The translations under genes were made by a program, and so were the position numbers. Shown here one piece after another: positions 1 to 6,530 of a DNA stretch of 11,038 bases. Source of the DNA: Bacteroidota bacterium. GTDB lineage: Bacteria > Bacteroidota > Rhodothermia > Rhodothermales > UBA10348. The stretch lies in the NCBI GenBank assembly GCA_018623785.1, contig JAAZVD010000028.1:1-11038 (forward strand). Reading direction: 5' to 3'. Under the pieces are notes generated by a model. It was not told the origin of the DNA and did no database searches. It was given only the letters and a program-made list of their open reading frames with translations. Each line of letters opens with the position of its first letter. Position 1 is the stretch's first letter.

Positions 1-2
1 CC

Positions 3-233
3 ACGATTCAGGAGCGCCTCTCAACAGTCACAATGCCCGAGCCCGACCTCCTCATTCGTACTGGTGGAGAACAACGGATTTCGAACTTCATGCTATGGCA
101 AATGGCATATTCTGAGTTACACTTTTCATCAGTGTACTGGCCGCAGTTCCGGCGCAAGCATCTTTTTGAGGCCATCGCGGATTTTCAAGATCGTGAGCGT
201 CGTTTCGGAGGCGTTCTCACCAACGGCACCTAG
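3..233 (+). CDS. uppS: Undecaprenyl diphosphate synthase (UppS), 3' part only
   Basis: This is the C-terminal 76 residues of a cis-prenyltransferase. The family condenses isopentenyl diphosphate onto farnesyl diphosphate to make undecaprenyl diphosphate, the carrier lipid for peptidoglycan and surface polysaccharides, in the cytoplasm at the membrane face. The diagnostic family signature is visible: [16 protein letters not shown], then LWQ-AYSEL-F and a WP-F motif. The arginines and the RISNF segment belong to the diphosphate-binding part of the active site. The gene starts left of the window. The reading frame is open from base 3 and ends at TAG 231-233. A full-length protein is usually about 230-250 residues, so roughly the last third is present. 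It lies 156 nt upstream of bamA in the same direction, a neighbourhood usual for Bacteroidota-type genomes. Identification is firm; only the missing 5' part is unseen. Confidence 0.95.
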   Translation, partial: TIQERLSTVTMPEPDLLIRTGGEQRISNFMLWQMAYSELHFSSVYWPQFRRKHLFEAIADFQDRERRFGGVLTNGT

Positions 234-389
234 AATCCCTGTATGCCGCGGTAGGCAGCCACAGTCGGACCTTGCCCCACCGGTGTACGTTCTCTATTCC
301 TCGCAGCCGGAAACACCCTTCGGTTTCACACCGTTCACGTTGGCCTCCTGTACTGCCGACGGATATCAAAGTAACTCCCTCCCCCCGAC

Positions 390-2870
390 ATGCGTTTGAG
401 CGTCCTTATTTTTTTCCTGACTCTGCTTGTTGGTGCAGTACCCTTGGCGGCTCAACCGGGTCGCGCGGCCACCTCCCAGGGTGCAGTCTGGGGTATCTCT
501 CCCGATATCGTTGAGATTCTAGGAATCTCCGTGGAGGGGGCATCAGACGACTATGCCAACAGCTTCATTCAGCAGACGTCCAGGCTTCAGGTAGGACAGC
601 GACTTACACTACCTGGCGACCCAGCACTCGGAGACGCCATTCGTGCCATCTATCGCCTGCGCACGTACGAAGATGTACAGATTGTACAGGAGCGCAAGGT
701 CGGGCGGGGTGTCTACCTGGTCATCCGCGTGCGGGAAGTACCCAAGTTGAAGGAATACGATTTCCTGGGCGTCAAAAAAGGTCATGCCAAGGATCTGCGA
801 AAAGAAGTCCCGCTTGTAGCCCGTGGCCCCGTTCACGAGAACAGCATCGCACGTAGCATTCAGATCATCGAACAGTTCTACGCTGAGAAGGGAAGACCAC
901 TTGCCAACGTCAATGTCACGCAGACGCGGCATGAGGACAACACCGTTACCCTCGCCTTCAATATCGACCGCGGTCCCAAGGTCAAGGTCAAAGAGATCAT
1001 CATTAACGGGAATGAGGGTCTTTCCGAGGGGGCTGTCGTAGGGGCGATGGAGACCAAGCCGAAAGGAGGCTGGCGGTTCTGGCGAAGTGGCAAACTAGAC
1101 CGCAATGAATACGAGAAGGACATCGGTCGTGTCGTCGACCGGTATAACGAACGCGGATACTATGATGCCGAGGTCCTGAGTGATTCGGTGTATATCGCTG
1201 GAGCAGACGGGGACAATCCCTACATGGTTGTGGAACTGGATGTACGCGAGGGCCCCCTTTATCACATCCGTGAGATCGACTGGGAGGGCAACACGCTCTA
1301 CAGCGATGCGCAGTTGTCGGAACGTCTGGGTTTGCAACCCGGGGATGCCTACAACGCCAAAAAGCTGACCGAGAATCTCTACGGTGTCGGTAAGAACAAC
1401 GATGTATCAAGCCTTTACTTCAACAGTGGCCACATGCGCTTCAACGTTCAGCAGGTGGTTTCTGTAGACGGGGACAGCTTGGACCTGATGTTCGATATTT
1501 TTGAAGGCGAAGTGTACGAATACGGTACCGTCAGTATCGCCGGCAATACCAAGACAAAGGATCACGTTATCCGTCGTGAATTGACGACCATCCCGGGTGG
1601 CACCTTTTCTCGGACACAGATTCAGGAATCCATTCGGCGGCTGATGCAGCTCAATTACTTCACGCAAGAGTCGCTGGCTGCCGGTCCGGGTGTCGATATC
1701 CGGGAAGAGAGTAAGACCGTCGATTTGGCCTATAATCTGGCGGAAACAGGGACGGATCAGCTGGAGCTGTCCGGTACGTGGGGTCGCTTCGGACTAATCC
1801 TGATGCTGCGCTTCAACTTCAATAATTTCTCGGCGCAGAACGCGTTGAAGGGAGAAGAGTGGAAGCCGCTTCCAGCGGGCGATGGGCAGCGATTTTCTGT
1901 GGGTATTCAAACGAATGGCCGGCGCTACCAGCAGTACTCGCTCTCGTTTACTGAGCCATGGTTCAAAGGGCGCCCGCGGCAGCTTGGATTCTCAACGTCG
2001 TTCTCCCGTATTGCAGGCTACACCTATTATATTGAGGACAACAACGCGGGGCAGCTGCTCACGTTTTCTCAGCGGGTATTCTACTCCCAGCGTCTGAAGT
2101 TTCCCGACCCCTGGTTCACCACACAGACCCAGCTCGGATTCCAGTACTACGACAACAGAGACTGGATATCGACGCTGCCGACCGGGGTAAGCCAGGAAGT
2201 GACCATCACCCAGTCTTTGTCCCGCAACAATACGGACAACCCCATTTTCCCGACGTCGGGTTCACGCTTCAATCTCTCCCTGGAAATTGCTCCTCCGGTG
2301 GGTAATCTGATCCAGTACCACAAGTGGCGATTGACGAACGCCTGGAACACACCGTTAGCCCGCAAGATTGCCTTGGGCTTCAGTGCCGATTATGGCTATA
2401 TCGGCTCGCTGACGGGTGAGGAAGTGCAGTTTGAGCGGTTCATCGTGGGAGGATCTCCATTCGAAACCCAGGGCTTTTACTCGTACTTTGGCAAAGACAT
2501 CGTGTATTTGCGCGGATACCCACTGGGTGCTCTTGGTCCTCGCAGCAGCGATAATGACCCCTTCGGCGGTCGTATTCTGAACAAGTACTCGGCCGAGGTG
2601 AGATGGTCTGCCATTCGGTCCGAGCAGCTGCAGGCCGTTCCATATCTGTTTGTCGATGCAGCCAATGCCTGGGATAGCTTTGACGCGTACAACCCCACGG
2701 ATCTCTTTCGATCCGCGGGTGTGGGTATGCGGTTTTTCCTTCCCATCCTCGGAATGGTGGAGATGGCCTACGGGTACAACTACGACGAATTCGAACCCAT
2801 TAACTCACGGCACGATGGGTCCAAAAAGTGGACGTTTCAGTTCAGCTTGGGACAGGGATTCGGTCAGTAG
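390..2870 (+). CDS. bamA: Outer membrane protein assembly factor BamA
   Basis: BamA is the core of the machinery that folds and inserts beta-barrel proteins into the outer membrane. The 826-residue product begins with a signal peptide (hydrophobic residues 3-20, likely cleaved near the AAQ at 20-22). About five POTRA repeats follow at roughly 43-117, 119-194, 198-290, 291-375 and 376-450. Repeats with readable starts include VKEIIINGNEG, IREIDWEGNTL and GTVSIAGNTKT. A 16-stranded-type barrel occupies about 455-826. The barrel contains the LRGY motif (707-710) of the inward-folding loop 6, and the late GVGMRF...G-VEMAYGYNY strands expected near the end. The stretch DVSSLYFNSGHMRFNV in POTRA4 resembles BamA of Bacteroidota. 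The ATG at 390 gives an intact signal peptide; the bases before it are pyrimidine-rich and show no Shine-Dalgarno sequence. The protein ends F-G-Q rather than in a terminal aromatic residue. Two skp genes follow, consistent with a shared role in outer-membrane biogenesis. Confidence 0.95.
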   Translation: MRLSVLIFFLTLLVGAVPLAAQPGRAATSQGAVWGISPDIVEILGISVEGASDDYANSFIQQTSRLQVGQRLTLPGDPALGDAIRAIYRLRTYEDVQIVQERKVGRGVYLVIRVREVPKLKEYDFLGVKKGHAKDLRKEVPLVARGPVHENSIARSIQIIEQFYAEKGRPLANVNVTQTRHEDNTVTLAFNIDRGPKVKVKEIIINGNEGLSEGAVVGAMETKPKGGWRFWRSGKLDRNEYEKDIGRVVDRYNERGYYDAEVLSDSVYIAGADGDNPYMVVELDVREGPLYHIREIDWEGNTLYSDAQLSERLGLQPGDAYNAKKLTENLYGVGKNNDVSSLYFNSGHMRFNVQQVVSVDGDSLDLMFDIFEGEVYEYGTVSIAGNTKTKDHVIRRELTTIPGGTFSRTQIQESIRRLMQLNYFTQESLAAGPGVDIREESKTVDLAYNLAETGTDQLELSGTWGRFGLILMLRFNFNNFSAQNALKGEEWKPLPAGDGQRFSVGIQTNGRRYQQYSLSFTEPWFKGRPRQLGFSTSFSRIAGYTYYIEDNNAGQLLTFSQRVFYSQRLKFPDPWFTTQTQLGFQYYDNRDWISTLPTGVSQEVTITQSLSRNNTDNPIFPTSGSRFNLSLEIAPPVGNLIQYHKWRLTNAWNTPLARKIALGFSADYGYIGSLTGEEVQFERFIVGGSPFETQGFYSYFGKDIVYLRGYPLGALGPRSSDNDPFGGRILNKYSAEVRWSAIRSEQLQAVPYLFVDAANAWDSFDAYNPTDLFRSAGVGMRFFLPILGMVEMAYGYNYDEFEPINSRHDGSKKWTFQFSLGQGFGQ

Positions 2871-2930
2871 GCCGGCTTACAAGGGATTGAACGGGTCACA
2901 CTGCTTCGGGAAAAGAGGATACCTACCAAC

Positions 2931-3485
2931 ATGATGCACTTATCCAGACGTTTTTTGGCCGTTGCCATTGTTGCCTTGGGAATGGTCGTACCGATGCACA
3001 CGGCACAGGCCCAGCAAAAGATCGGCTATGTAGATTCCGATTATATCCTTGAGCAGTTACCTGAGTACCAGACGATCCAGCAACAACTGGATCGAATGGC
3101 TCAGGGATGGCAGGCTGAATTGGACGAGCTGAAATCCGAGCTGGATGAGAAATTCCGTGAATACCAGGCCCGTGAGTTGTTGTACACCAACGAGGAACGT
3201 CAACAGCGCCGGCAGGAAATCCTTCGTGAAGAGGAGGATCTGGAACGGCTGCGGGTCACGTATTTCGGACCTGAGGGCGATATCTTTTTGCAACAGGAGA
3301 AGCTGATGCGTCCTGTGCAGGAGAAGGTCCTTCAGGCCATCAACGAAGTTGCCACGTCAGAGGGCTACGATTATGTGTTCGATGCTGCGGGCGAATTCCT
3401 TTTCATGTTCAAGCGCGACCAGTACGATCTCTCGGATACAGTGCTGAGAGAACTTGGCATAGACGTTGAGAGTACGCGCCGCTGA
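2931..3485 (+). CDS. Skp/OmpH family periplasmic chaperone, copy 1
   Basis: A 184-residue OmpH/Skp-like protein. Family members are trimeric periplasmic chaperones that hold unfolded outer-membrane proteins in a cavity between coiled-coil tentacles and pass them to BamA. An N-terminal signal peptide is clear: basic RR at 6-7, a hydrophobic core, then AQAQ at about 25-28. It is followed by the family's beta strand KIGYVDSDYILEQLPEY. Residues about 50-120 are strongly charged and Glu/Gln/Arg-rich, fitting a coiled coil. The C-terminal part, with EKVLQAINEVATSEGYDYVFD, is the usual return to the trimer core. Tandem starts exist at 2931 and 2934. An AGAGGA lies about 12 nt upstream, too far to be a good ribosome site. 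The gene follows bamA by 60 nt and precedes a second paralog by 71 nt, so all three are probably one transcript. Which copy acts like E. coli Skp cannot be told from the sequence. Confidence 0.92.
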   Translation: MMHLSRRFLAVAIVALGMVVPMHTAQAQQKIGYVDSDYILEQLPEYQTIQQQLDRMAQGWQAELDELKSELDEKFREYQARELLYTNEERQQRRQEILREEEDLERLRVTYFGPEGDIFLQQEKLMRPVQEKVLQAINEVATSEGYDYVFDAAGEFLFMFKRDQYDLSDTVLRELGIDVESTRR

Positions 3486-3508
3486 TACGAACCTATTCCA
3501 CGAACCCG

Positions 3509-3524
3509 GAGCAAGCGATTGCTC
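3509..3524 (+). other. Intercistronic hairpin with GCGA tetraloop
   Basis: GAGCAA (3509-3514) and TTGCTC (3519-3524) form a perfect 6-bp stem closed by GCGA, a stable GNRA-type tetraloop. Just outside, CCCG (3505-3508) can pair with CGGG (3539-3542), giving a longer branched fold. No T-tract follows, so this is not a classical terminator. It sits in the 71-nt gap between the two skp paralogs and could tune their relative mRNA stability or expression. That role is inference only. Confidence 0.4.
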
Positions 3525-3556
3525 GCTCCACTCAATACCGGGCCCCGTTTGTCCGG

Positions 3557-4120
3557 ATGAACAAACCAATCATGAAAGCTTCGATTACATCATTCCTTTC
3601 CGTTTTGTTGCTGGCCGGTCTCGTGTCGACGTCTGCCCAAGCCCAGAACATCCAGATCGGATACGCTGATCCAGAAATCATCATTACCTACATGCCGGGC
3701 TACCAGGAGGTCCAGCAGCAGATGGCCATAGAGTATCGCACCAGTCAGGAAGCGCTTCAAGCGCTGGCAGAAGATTTCCAGGAGCGTGTAGATCGCTATC
3801 AGCGTCAGCAACCACTGCTTTCTGAGGAGCGACGTGCAGAGCGAGAAGCTGAGCTGGCTGCACTGCAACAGGAGATCCAGAGTTCAGCAGCCGCAAAGGA
3901 TGACGAGCTTGCCGCCAGACAGGATGAGCTGATGGCACCTTTGCTTCAGCAGGTTCAAGATGCCATCGATGCGATTGCCCAGGCCAAGGGGCTCGATATT
4001 GTGATGCGGTCACCTGCGTTGCTGTACGTAAACGATGAGCGTGTTGTAAATATCAACGTCGATATTGCCCGCCGGTTGGGCATCGAGGTAGATGAGGATC
4101 AGGTTTCGGACGTCAACTGA
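3557..4120 (+). CDS. Skp/OmpH family periplasmic chaperone, copy 2
   Basis: A 187-residue second OmpH/Skp-like protein, clearly related in layout to the preceding gene but diverged in sequence. It has a signal peptide (hydrophobic residues about 11-24, then SAQAQ at 26-30) and the core strand IQIGYADPEIIITYMPGY in place of the KIGYVD form. A long Gln/Glu/Ala-rich coiled-coil region follows at about 52-125 (EERRAEREAELAALQQEIQ). The C-terminal core contains QDAIDAIAQAKGLDIVM. The start could be 3557 or the in-frame ATG at 3572; neither has a Shine-Dalgarno sequence, and both leave the signal peptide intact. The paired skp arrangement behind bamA suggests hetero- or homo-oligomeric chaperones feeding the same machine, as inferred for other Bacteroidota. 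The 108-nt gap to panB contains an inverted repeat. Confidence 0.9.
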   Translation: MNKPIMKASITSFLSVLLLAGLVSTSAQAQNIQIGYADPEIIITYMPGYQEVQQQMAIEYRTSQEALQALAEDFQERVDRYQRQQPLLSEERRAEREAELAALQQEIQSSAAAKDDELAARQDELMAPLLQQVQDAIDAIAQAKGLDIVMRSPALLYVNDERVVNINVDIARRLGIEVDEDQVSDVN

Positions 4121-4136
4121 TTGTTGATAGGCCATC

Positions 4137-4204
4137 AGGGGCCCTGCTTGCCTTATGACCTGTCGGGTCTTTCCCTGTCCGAGGCCCGTTCGTGCAGGGC
4201 TCCT
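4137..4204 (+). repeat. Long-range inverted repeat in the skp-panB gap
   Basis: AGGGGCCCTGC (4137-4147) is complementary to GCAGGGCTCCT (4194-4204) over 11 positions with one G-U pair. It closes a 46-nt interior that itself contains a small GACC/GGTC hairpin near 4157-4169. The 3' arm ends 24 nt before the panB start. There is no T-tract, so a simple intrinsic terminator is unlikely. It may be a structured 5' leader or a boundary element between the chaperone genes and panB. No known riboswitch class is recognised. Confidence 0.4.
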
Positions 4205-4228
4205 ATATAACATCGCACAGTTTTCAGC

Positions 4229-5065
4229 ATGAGTACCAGAACCTCCGGCAAGAACGCGCCTGAAGATGTTGCGCGTGTAACGACGCGCACCCTTCAGGAC
4301 ATGAAGGCCTCGGGGGTGAAGATTGCGATGCTGACCGCCTATGATTTTACCTCGGCGCGCATCCTGGATGCAGCGGGGATCGATGTCCTGCTGGTAGGAG
4401 ATTCGGCCTCCAACGTGATGGCCGGCCACGAGACTACGCTGCCGATAACCCTGGATCAGATGATATACCACGCGCAATGCGTGGTTCGTGGGGTGTCACT
4501 GGCGTTGGTCGTGGTGGATTTGCCGTTTGGCACCTATCAAGGTAACACCAAGGAGGCCCTCTCTTCTGCGGTGCGGGTCATGAAAGAGTCTGGTGCTCAT
4601 GCGGTCAAAGTGGAGGGAGGACGCTCAATCGTACCCACCGTCGAACGGATTCTGGAGGCTGGAATCCCCGTTATGGGTCACCTTGGGCTCACACCGCAAA
4701 GCATCTATCGGTTTGGTTCTTATCAAGTTCGTGCTCGCGATGAGGTAGAGGCGGAGGAGTTACGAGAGGATGCCGTTCTCCTCGAGCGTGCTGGTGTATT
4801 CTCCATCGTTCTAGAAAAAATACCGGCTTCACTGGCGGCGGAAGTATCTGCATCCGTGTCCGTTCCCACCATTGGTATAGGTGCGGGTGCTCAGTGTGAT
4901 GGACAGGTTCTCGTAACCCATGATGCGCTGGGACTGACCACGGACTTCAATCCGCGGTTCGTTCGTCGTTACACTCATCTTGATGAGCAGATTGAGGGGC
5001 ATGTGAAGCAGTACATCGATGATGTCCGATCCGGCAATTTTCCCTCTGACGAAGAAAGCTATTGA
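4229..5065 (+). CDS. panB: 3-methyl-2-oxobutanoate hydroxymethyltransferase (PanB)
   Basis: PanB transfers a hydroxymethyl group from 5,10-methylenetetrahydrofolate to 3-methyl-2-oxobutanoate, giving ketopantoate, the first committed step to pantothenate and CoA; it is cytoplasmic. The 278-residue product shows the whole TIM-barrel signature set. LTAYDF is at 35-40. VGDS contains the Mg ligand Asp58, and VVDLPFG the second ligand Asp97. KVEGG contains Lys127, GHLGLTPQS is at 150-158, LEKIPA contains the catalytic Glu196, and IGIGAG-CDGQVLV follows. The spacing from Asp58 to Asp97 is 39 residues, as between Asp45 and Asp84 of the E. coli enzyme. About 13-15 N-terminal residues extend beyond the usual start; an internal ATG near 4301 is too late because it removes conserved sequence only slightly downstream. 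No Shine-Dalgarno is visible. No panC is adjacent. FolD, encoded further along, belongs to the same one-carbon pool, though not the same operon. Confidence 0.96.
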   Translation: MSTRTSGKNAPEDVARVTTRTLQDMKASGVKIAMLTAYDFTSARILDAAGIDVLLVGDSASNVMAGHETTLPITLDQMIYHAQCVVRGVSLALVVVDLPFGTYQGNTKEALSSAVRVMKESGAHAVKVEGGRSIVPTVERILEAGIPVMGHLGLTPQSIYRFGSYQVRARDEVEAEELREDAVLLERAGVFSIVLEKIPASLAAEVSASVSVPTIGIGAGAQCDGQVLVTHDALGLTTDFNPRFVRRYTHLDEQIEGHVKQYIDDVRSGNFPSDEESY

Positions 5066-5107
5066 AGCCGGTAGGAGACTTGGGTTTGAGAGACAACGGT
5101 AGAAGGC

Positions 5108-5112
5108 AGGAG
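5108..5112 (+). promoter_or_regulatory. Shine-Dalgarno site of surE
   Basis: AGGAG stands 8 nt before the ATG at 5121. It is the only clear, well-spaced ribosome binding site among the visible gene starts of this window, and it fixes the surE start. Confidence 0.6.
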
Positions 5113-5120
5113 CACCAGAT

Positions 5121-5915
5121 ATGAAAGACAAGCGCGGTCGTCCCCTTATCCTGATCAGTAATGACGACGGAATAGAGGCCGCCGGCATCCTGTCTTTGGC
5201 GGCTGCGCTGGACTCGATAGGTGATATTGTCATTGCAGCGCCTCTTCAAGAGATGAGTGCTGTCGGGCACGCCATCACCATGCGGGACCCTGTACGCGCT
5301 CGCCCATGGCCATTTCGTGGCCCCTCTGGACAGTTGACTGCCTATGCCGTATCCGGAACACCAGCAGACTGCGTAAAGCTGGCTCTCGACAAGCTCGTTC
5401 CACGCCAACCTGACCTGGTCGTGTCCGGGATCAATCACGGACCGAATACGGCTGTGAATGTCATCTATTCGGGCACGGTAAGCGCAGCTACCGAAGCCGC
5501 TATTCTCGGCATACCGGCCATCGCCTTTTCTTATTGTAAGTGGGGAAACGGGGATTTTGAAGCCTCCGGTCGGGTTGCTCAAAAAGTTGTCCAGCAAGTC
5601 CTGTCGAACGAATGGCCACCGGGTATTCTGCTCAACGTCAATATCCCGGACATTCCCTACGGCCAGATGAAGGGCTTCATGATTACCCGTCAAGCCCAAG
5701 CGCGATGGGAAGAGCAGTTTGCAGAGCGCCTCGATCCGTTTGACAGGCCGTATTACTGGCTGTCAGGCACCTTCGTGAATCTTGATAAGGGGACCAATAC
5801 CGATCTCTGGGCAGTGGAGAATGGCTGGGTATCAGTTACGCCGGTACAGCATGATCTGACAGCGTATCGTGCGATGGAGTCCTTGCAGCAATGGGACTGG
5901 GACGAGCAGGCGTGA
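5121..5915 (+). CDS. surE: 5'/3'-nucleotidase SurE
   Basis: SurE is a metal-dependent cytoplasmic phosphatase that removes phosphate from nucleoside 5'- and 3'-monophosphates and is linked to survival in stationary phase. The 264-residue product matches the family. ISNDDG near the N-terminus supplies the metal-binding pair Asp15-Asp16. AP--EMSAVGHAIT includes Ser46, and SGTPADCV is at about 78-85. VVSGINHGPN includes the metal ligand Asn105, and the signature YSGTVSAATEA follows. All four metal-site residues (two Asp, Ser, Asn) are present, so it should be active. The start is supported by an AGGAG 8 nt upstream. It lies 55 nt after panB and 45 nt before the OsmC-like gene on the same strand, so co-transcription is plausible. 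The usual neighbours of surE in proteobacteria (pcm, rpoS) are not here. Confidence 0.96.
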   Translation: MKDKRGRPLILISNDDGIEAAGILSLAAALDSIGDIVIAAPLQEMSAVGHAITMRDPVRARPWPFRGPSGQLTAYAVSGTPADCVKLALDKLVPRQPDLVVSGINHGPNTAVNVIYSGTVSAATEAAILGIPAIAFSYCKWGNGDFEASGRVAQKVVQQVLSNEWPPGILLNVNIPDIPYGQMKGFMITRQAQARWEEQFAERLDPFDRPYYWLSGTFVNLDKGTNTDLWAVENGWVSVTPVQHDLTAYRAMESLQQWDWDEQA

Positions 5916-5960
5916 GCTCGACCATCGCCATCATAAATGTTTACTCAGACTGAACGTACC

Positions 5961-6425
5961 ATGGGAATCGTAAACGTACATCTTGAGCGGCAAGAGGCCG
6001 CCTATCATTTCAAGGCGACCAATGCAGAGGGTCTTAGCATAGACCTGGATGACAGCTCGGCGTACGAAGATGGCAAAGGCCACGGCGTAGGGCCGATGCA
6101 GCTCTTGATGATGGCAATCGGTGGGTGTAGTGGTGTGGATATTGTCTCTATCCTGCAGAAAGGCCGCCAGCAGATCGACTCCTTTTCGATAGATGTATCA
6201 GGCTTTAAACCTGATGGAGTGGCGCCTTCCCTTTACGAGACGGTAGAGGTCCACTTCAACTTGGATGGGGATATCGATCCTGTCCGGGTAGAGCGCGCCA
6301 TCGAGCTGAGCCTGGGTAAGTACTGCTCTGTTTCCCGGATGCTGGAGAAGACGGCAGACATCTCCTACCGCTACACGGTCAACGGTGAGGCGTTTGAAGG
6401 GGGGATGATCAGCGCACCTGAGTAG
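5961..6425 (+). CDS. OsmC/Ohr family protein
   Basis: A 154-residue OsmC-like protein. The family uses two conserved cysteines to reduce organic or lipid hydroperoxides with thiols. Many members of the YhfA-like branch have no proven substrate. Both cysteines are visible, in the motifs MAIGGCSGVDIV (Cys56) and SLGKYCSVSRML (Cys122). The Glu/Asp-rich N-terminal strands and the central helix LLMMAIGG also fit the fold. The Met at 5961 leads straight into the first strand. An in-frame ATG at 5937 would add eight residues (MFTQTERT) and bring the start within 21 nt of surE; neither start has a Shine-Dalgarno sequence. There is no signal peptide, so it is cytoplasmic. It ends the + strand gene run and converges on the amylase gene. 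The exact peroxide substrate, or even a peroxidase role, cannot be read from sequence; the reading as Ohr versus YhfA-type is unresolved. Confidence 0.9.
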   Translation: MGIVNVHLERQEAAYHFKATNAEGLSIDLDDSSAYEDGKGHGVGPMQLLMMAIGGCSGVDIVSILQKGRQQIDSFSIDVSGFKPDGVAPSLYETVEVHFNLDGDIDPVRVERAIELSLGKYCSVSRMLEKTADISYRYTVNGEAFEGGMISAPE

Positions 6426-6500
6426 CGACCAGCACGCTCGGGTGGTGGCCAACGTACCTTAGCAACGACTTCCGCGCCTGAATAGGGGCCAGCGGCCCGG
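6416..6500 (+). repeat. Degenerate direct copies of the osmC stop region
   Basis: The last codons and trailer of the OsmC-like gene (from CCTGAGTAGCGACCAGC at 6417) recur in altered form at 6477 as CCTGAATAGGGGCCAGC. Both contain Ala-Pro-Glu-stop in the frame of each copy and are followed by a CGGGT. The stop codons are exactly 60 nt apart. A third, weaker match, ACCTTAGCAACGAC, starts at 6456 and agrees with ACCTGAGTAGCGAC at 11 of 14 positions. The stretch also holds GGGCC-AGC-GGCCC (6486-6498), a short hairpin without a T-tract. This convergent gap shows no convincing terminator for either gene. Confidence 0.35.
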
Positions 6501-6530
6501 GTAGCGCAGTTCACGGCCAGAAAAAGCGCA

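Noticed and set aside
272..300. TTGCCC...TATTCC with 17-nt spacing as a bamA promoter
   Set aside because: The matches are only 4/6 and 3/6, which is expected by chance in a 156-nt gap. I see nothing else firm in the uppS-bamA spacer.
4204..4211. TATATAAC before panB as a -10 box
   Set aside because: No -35-like hexamer stands at a suitable distance and it does not fit the TAnnTTTG form; panB may simply be read from upstream.
4947..5699. A 250-codon open frame on the - strand
   Set aside because: It is antisense to the end of panB and most of surE, both of which have complete family motifs; the product resembles nothing.
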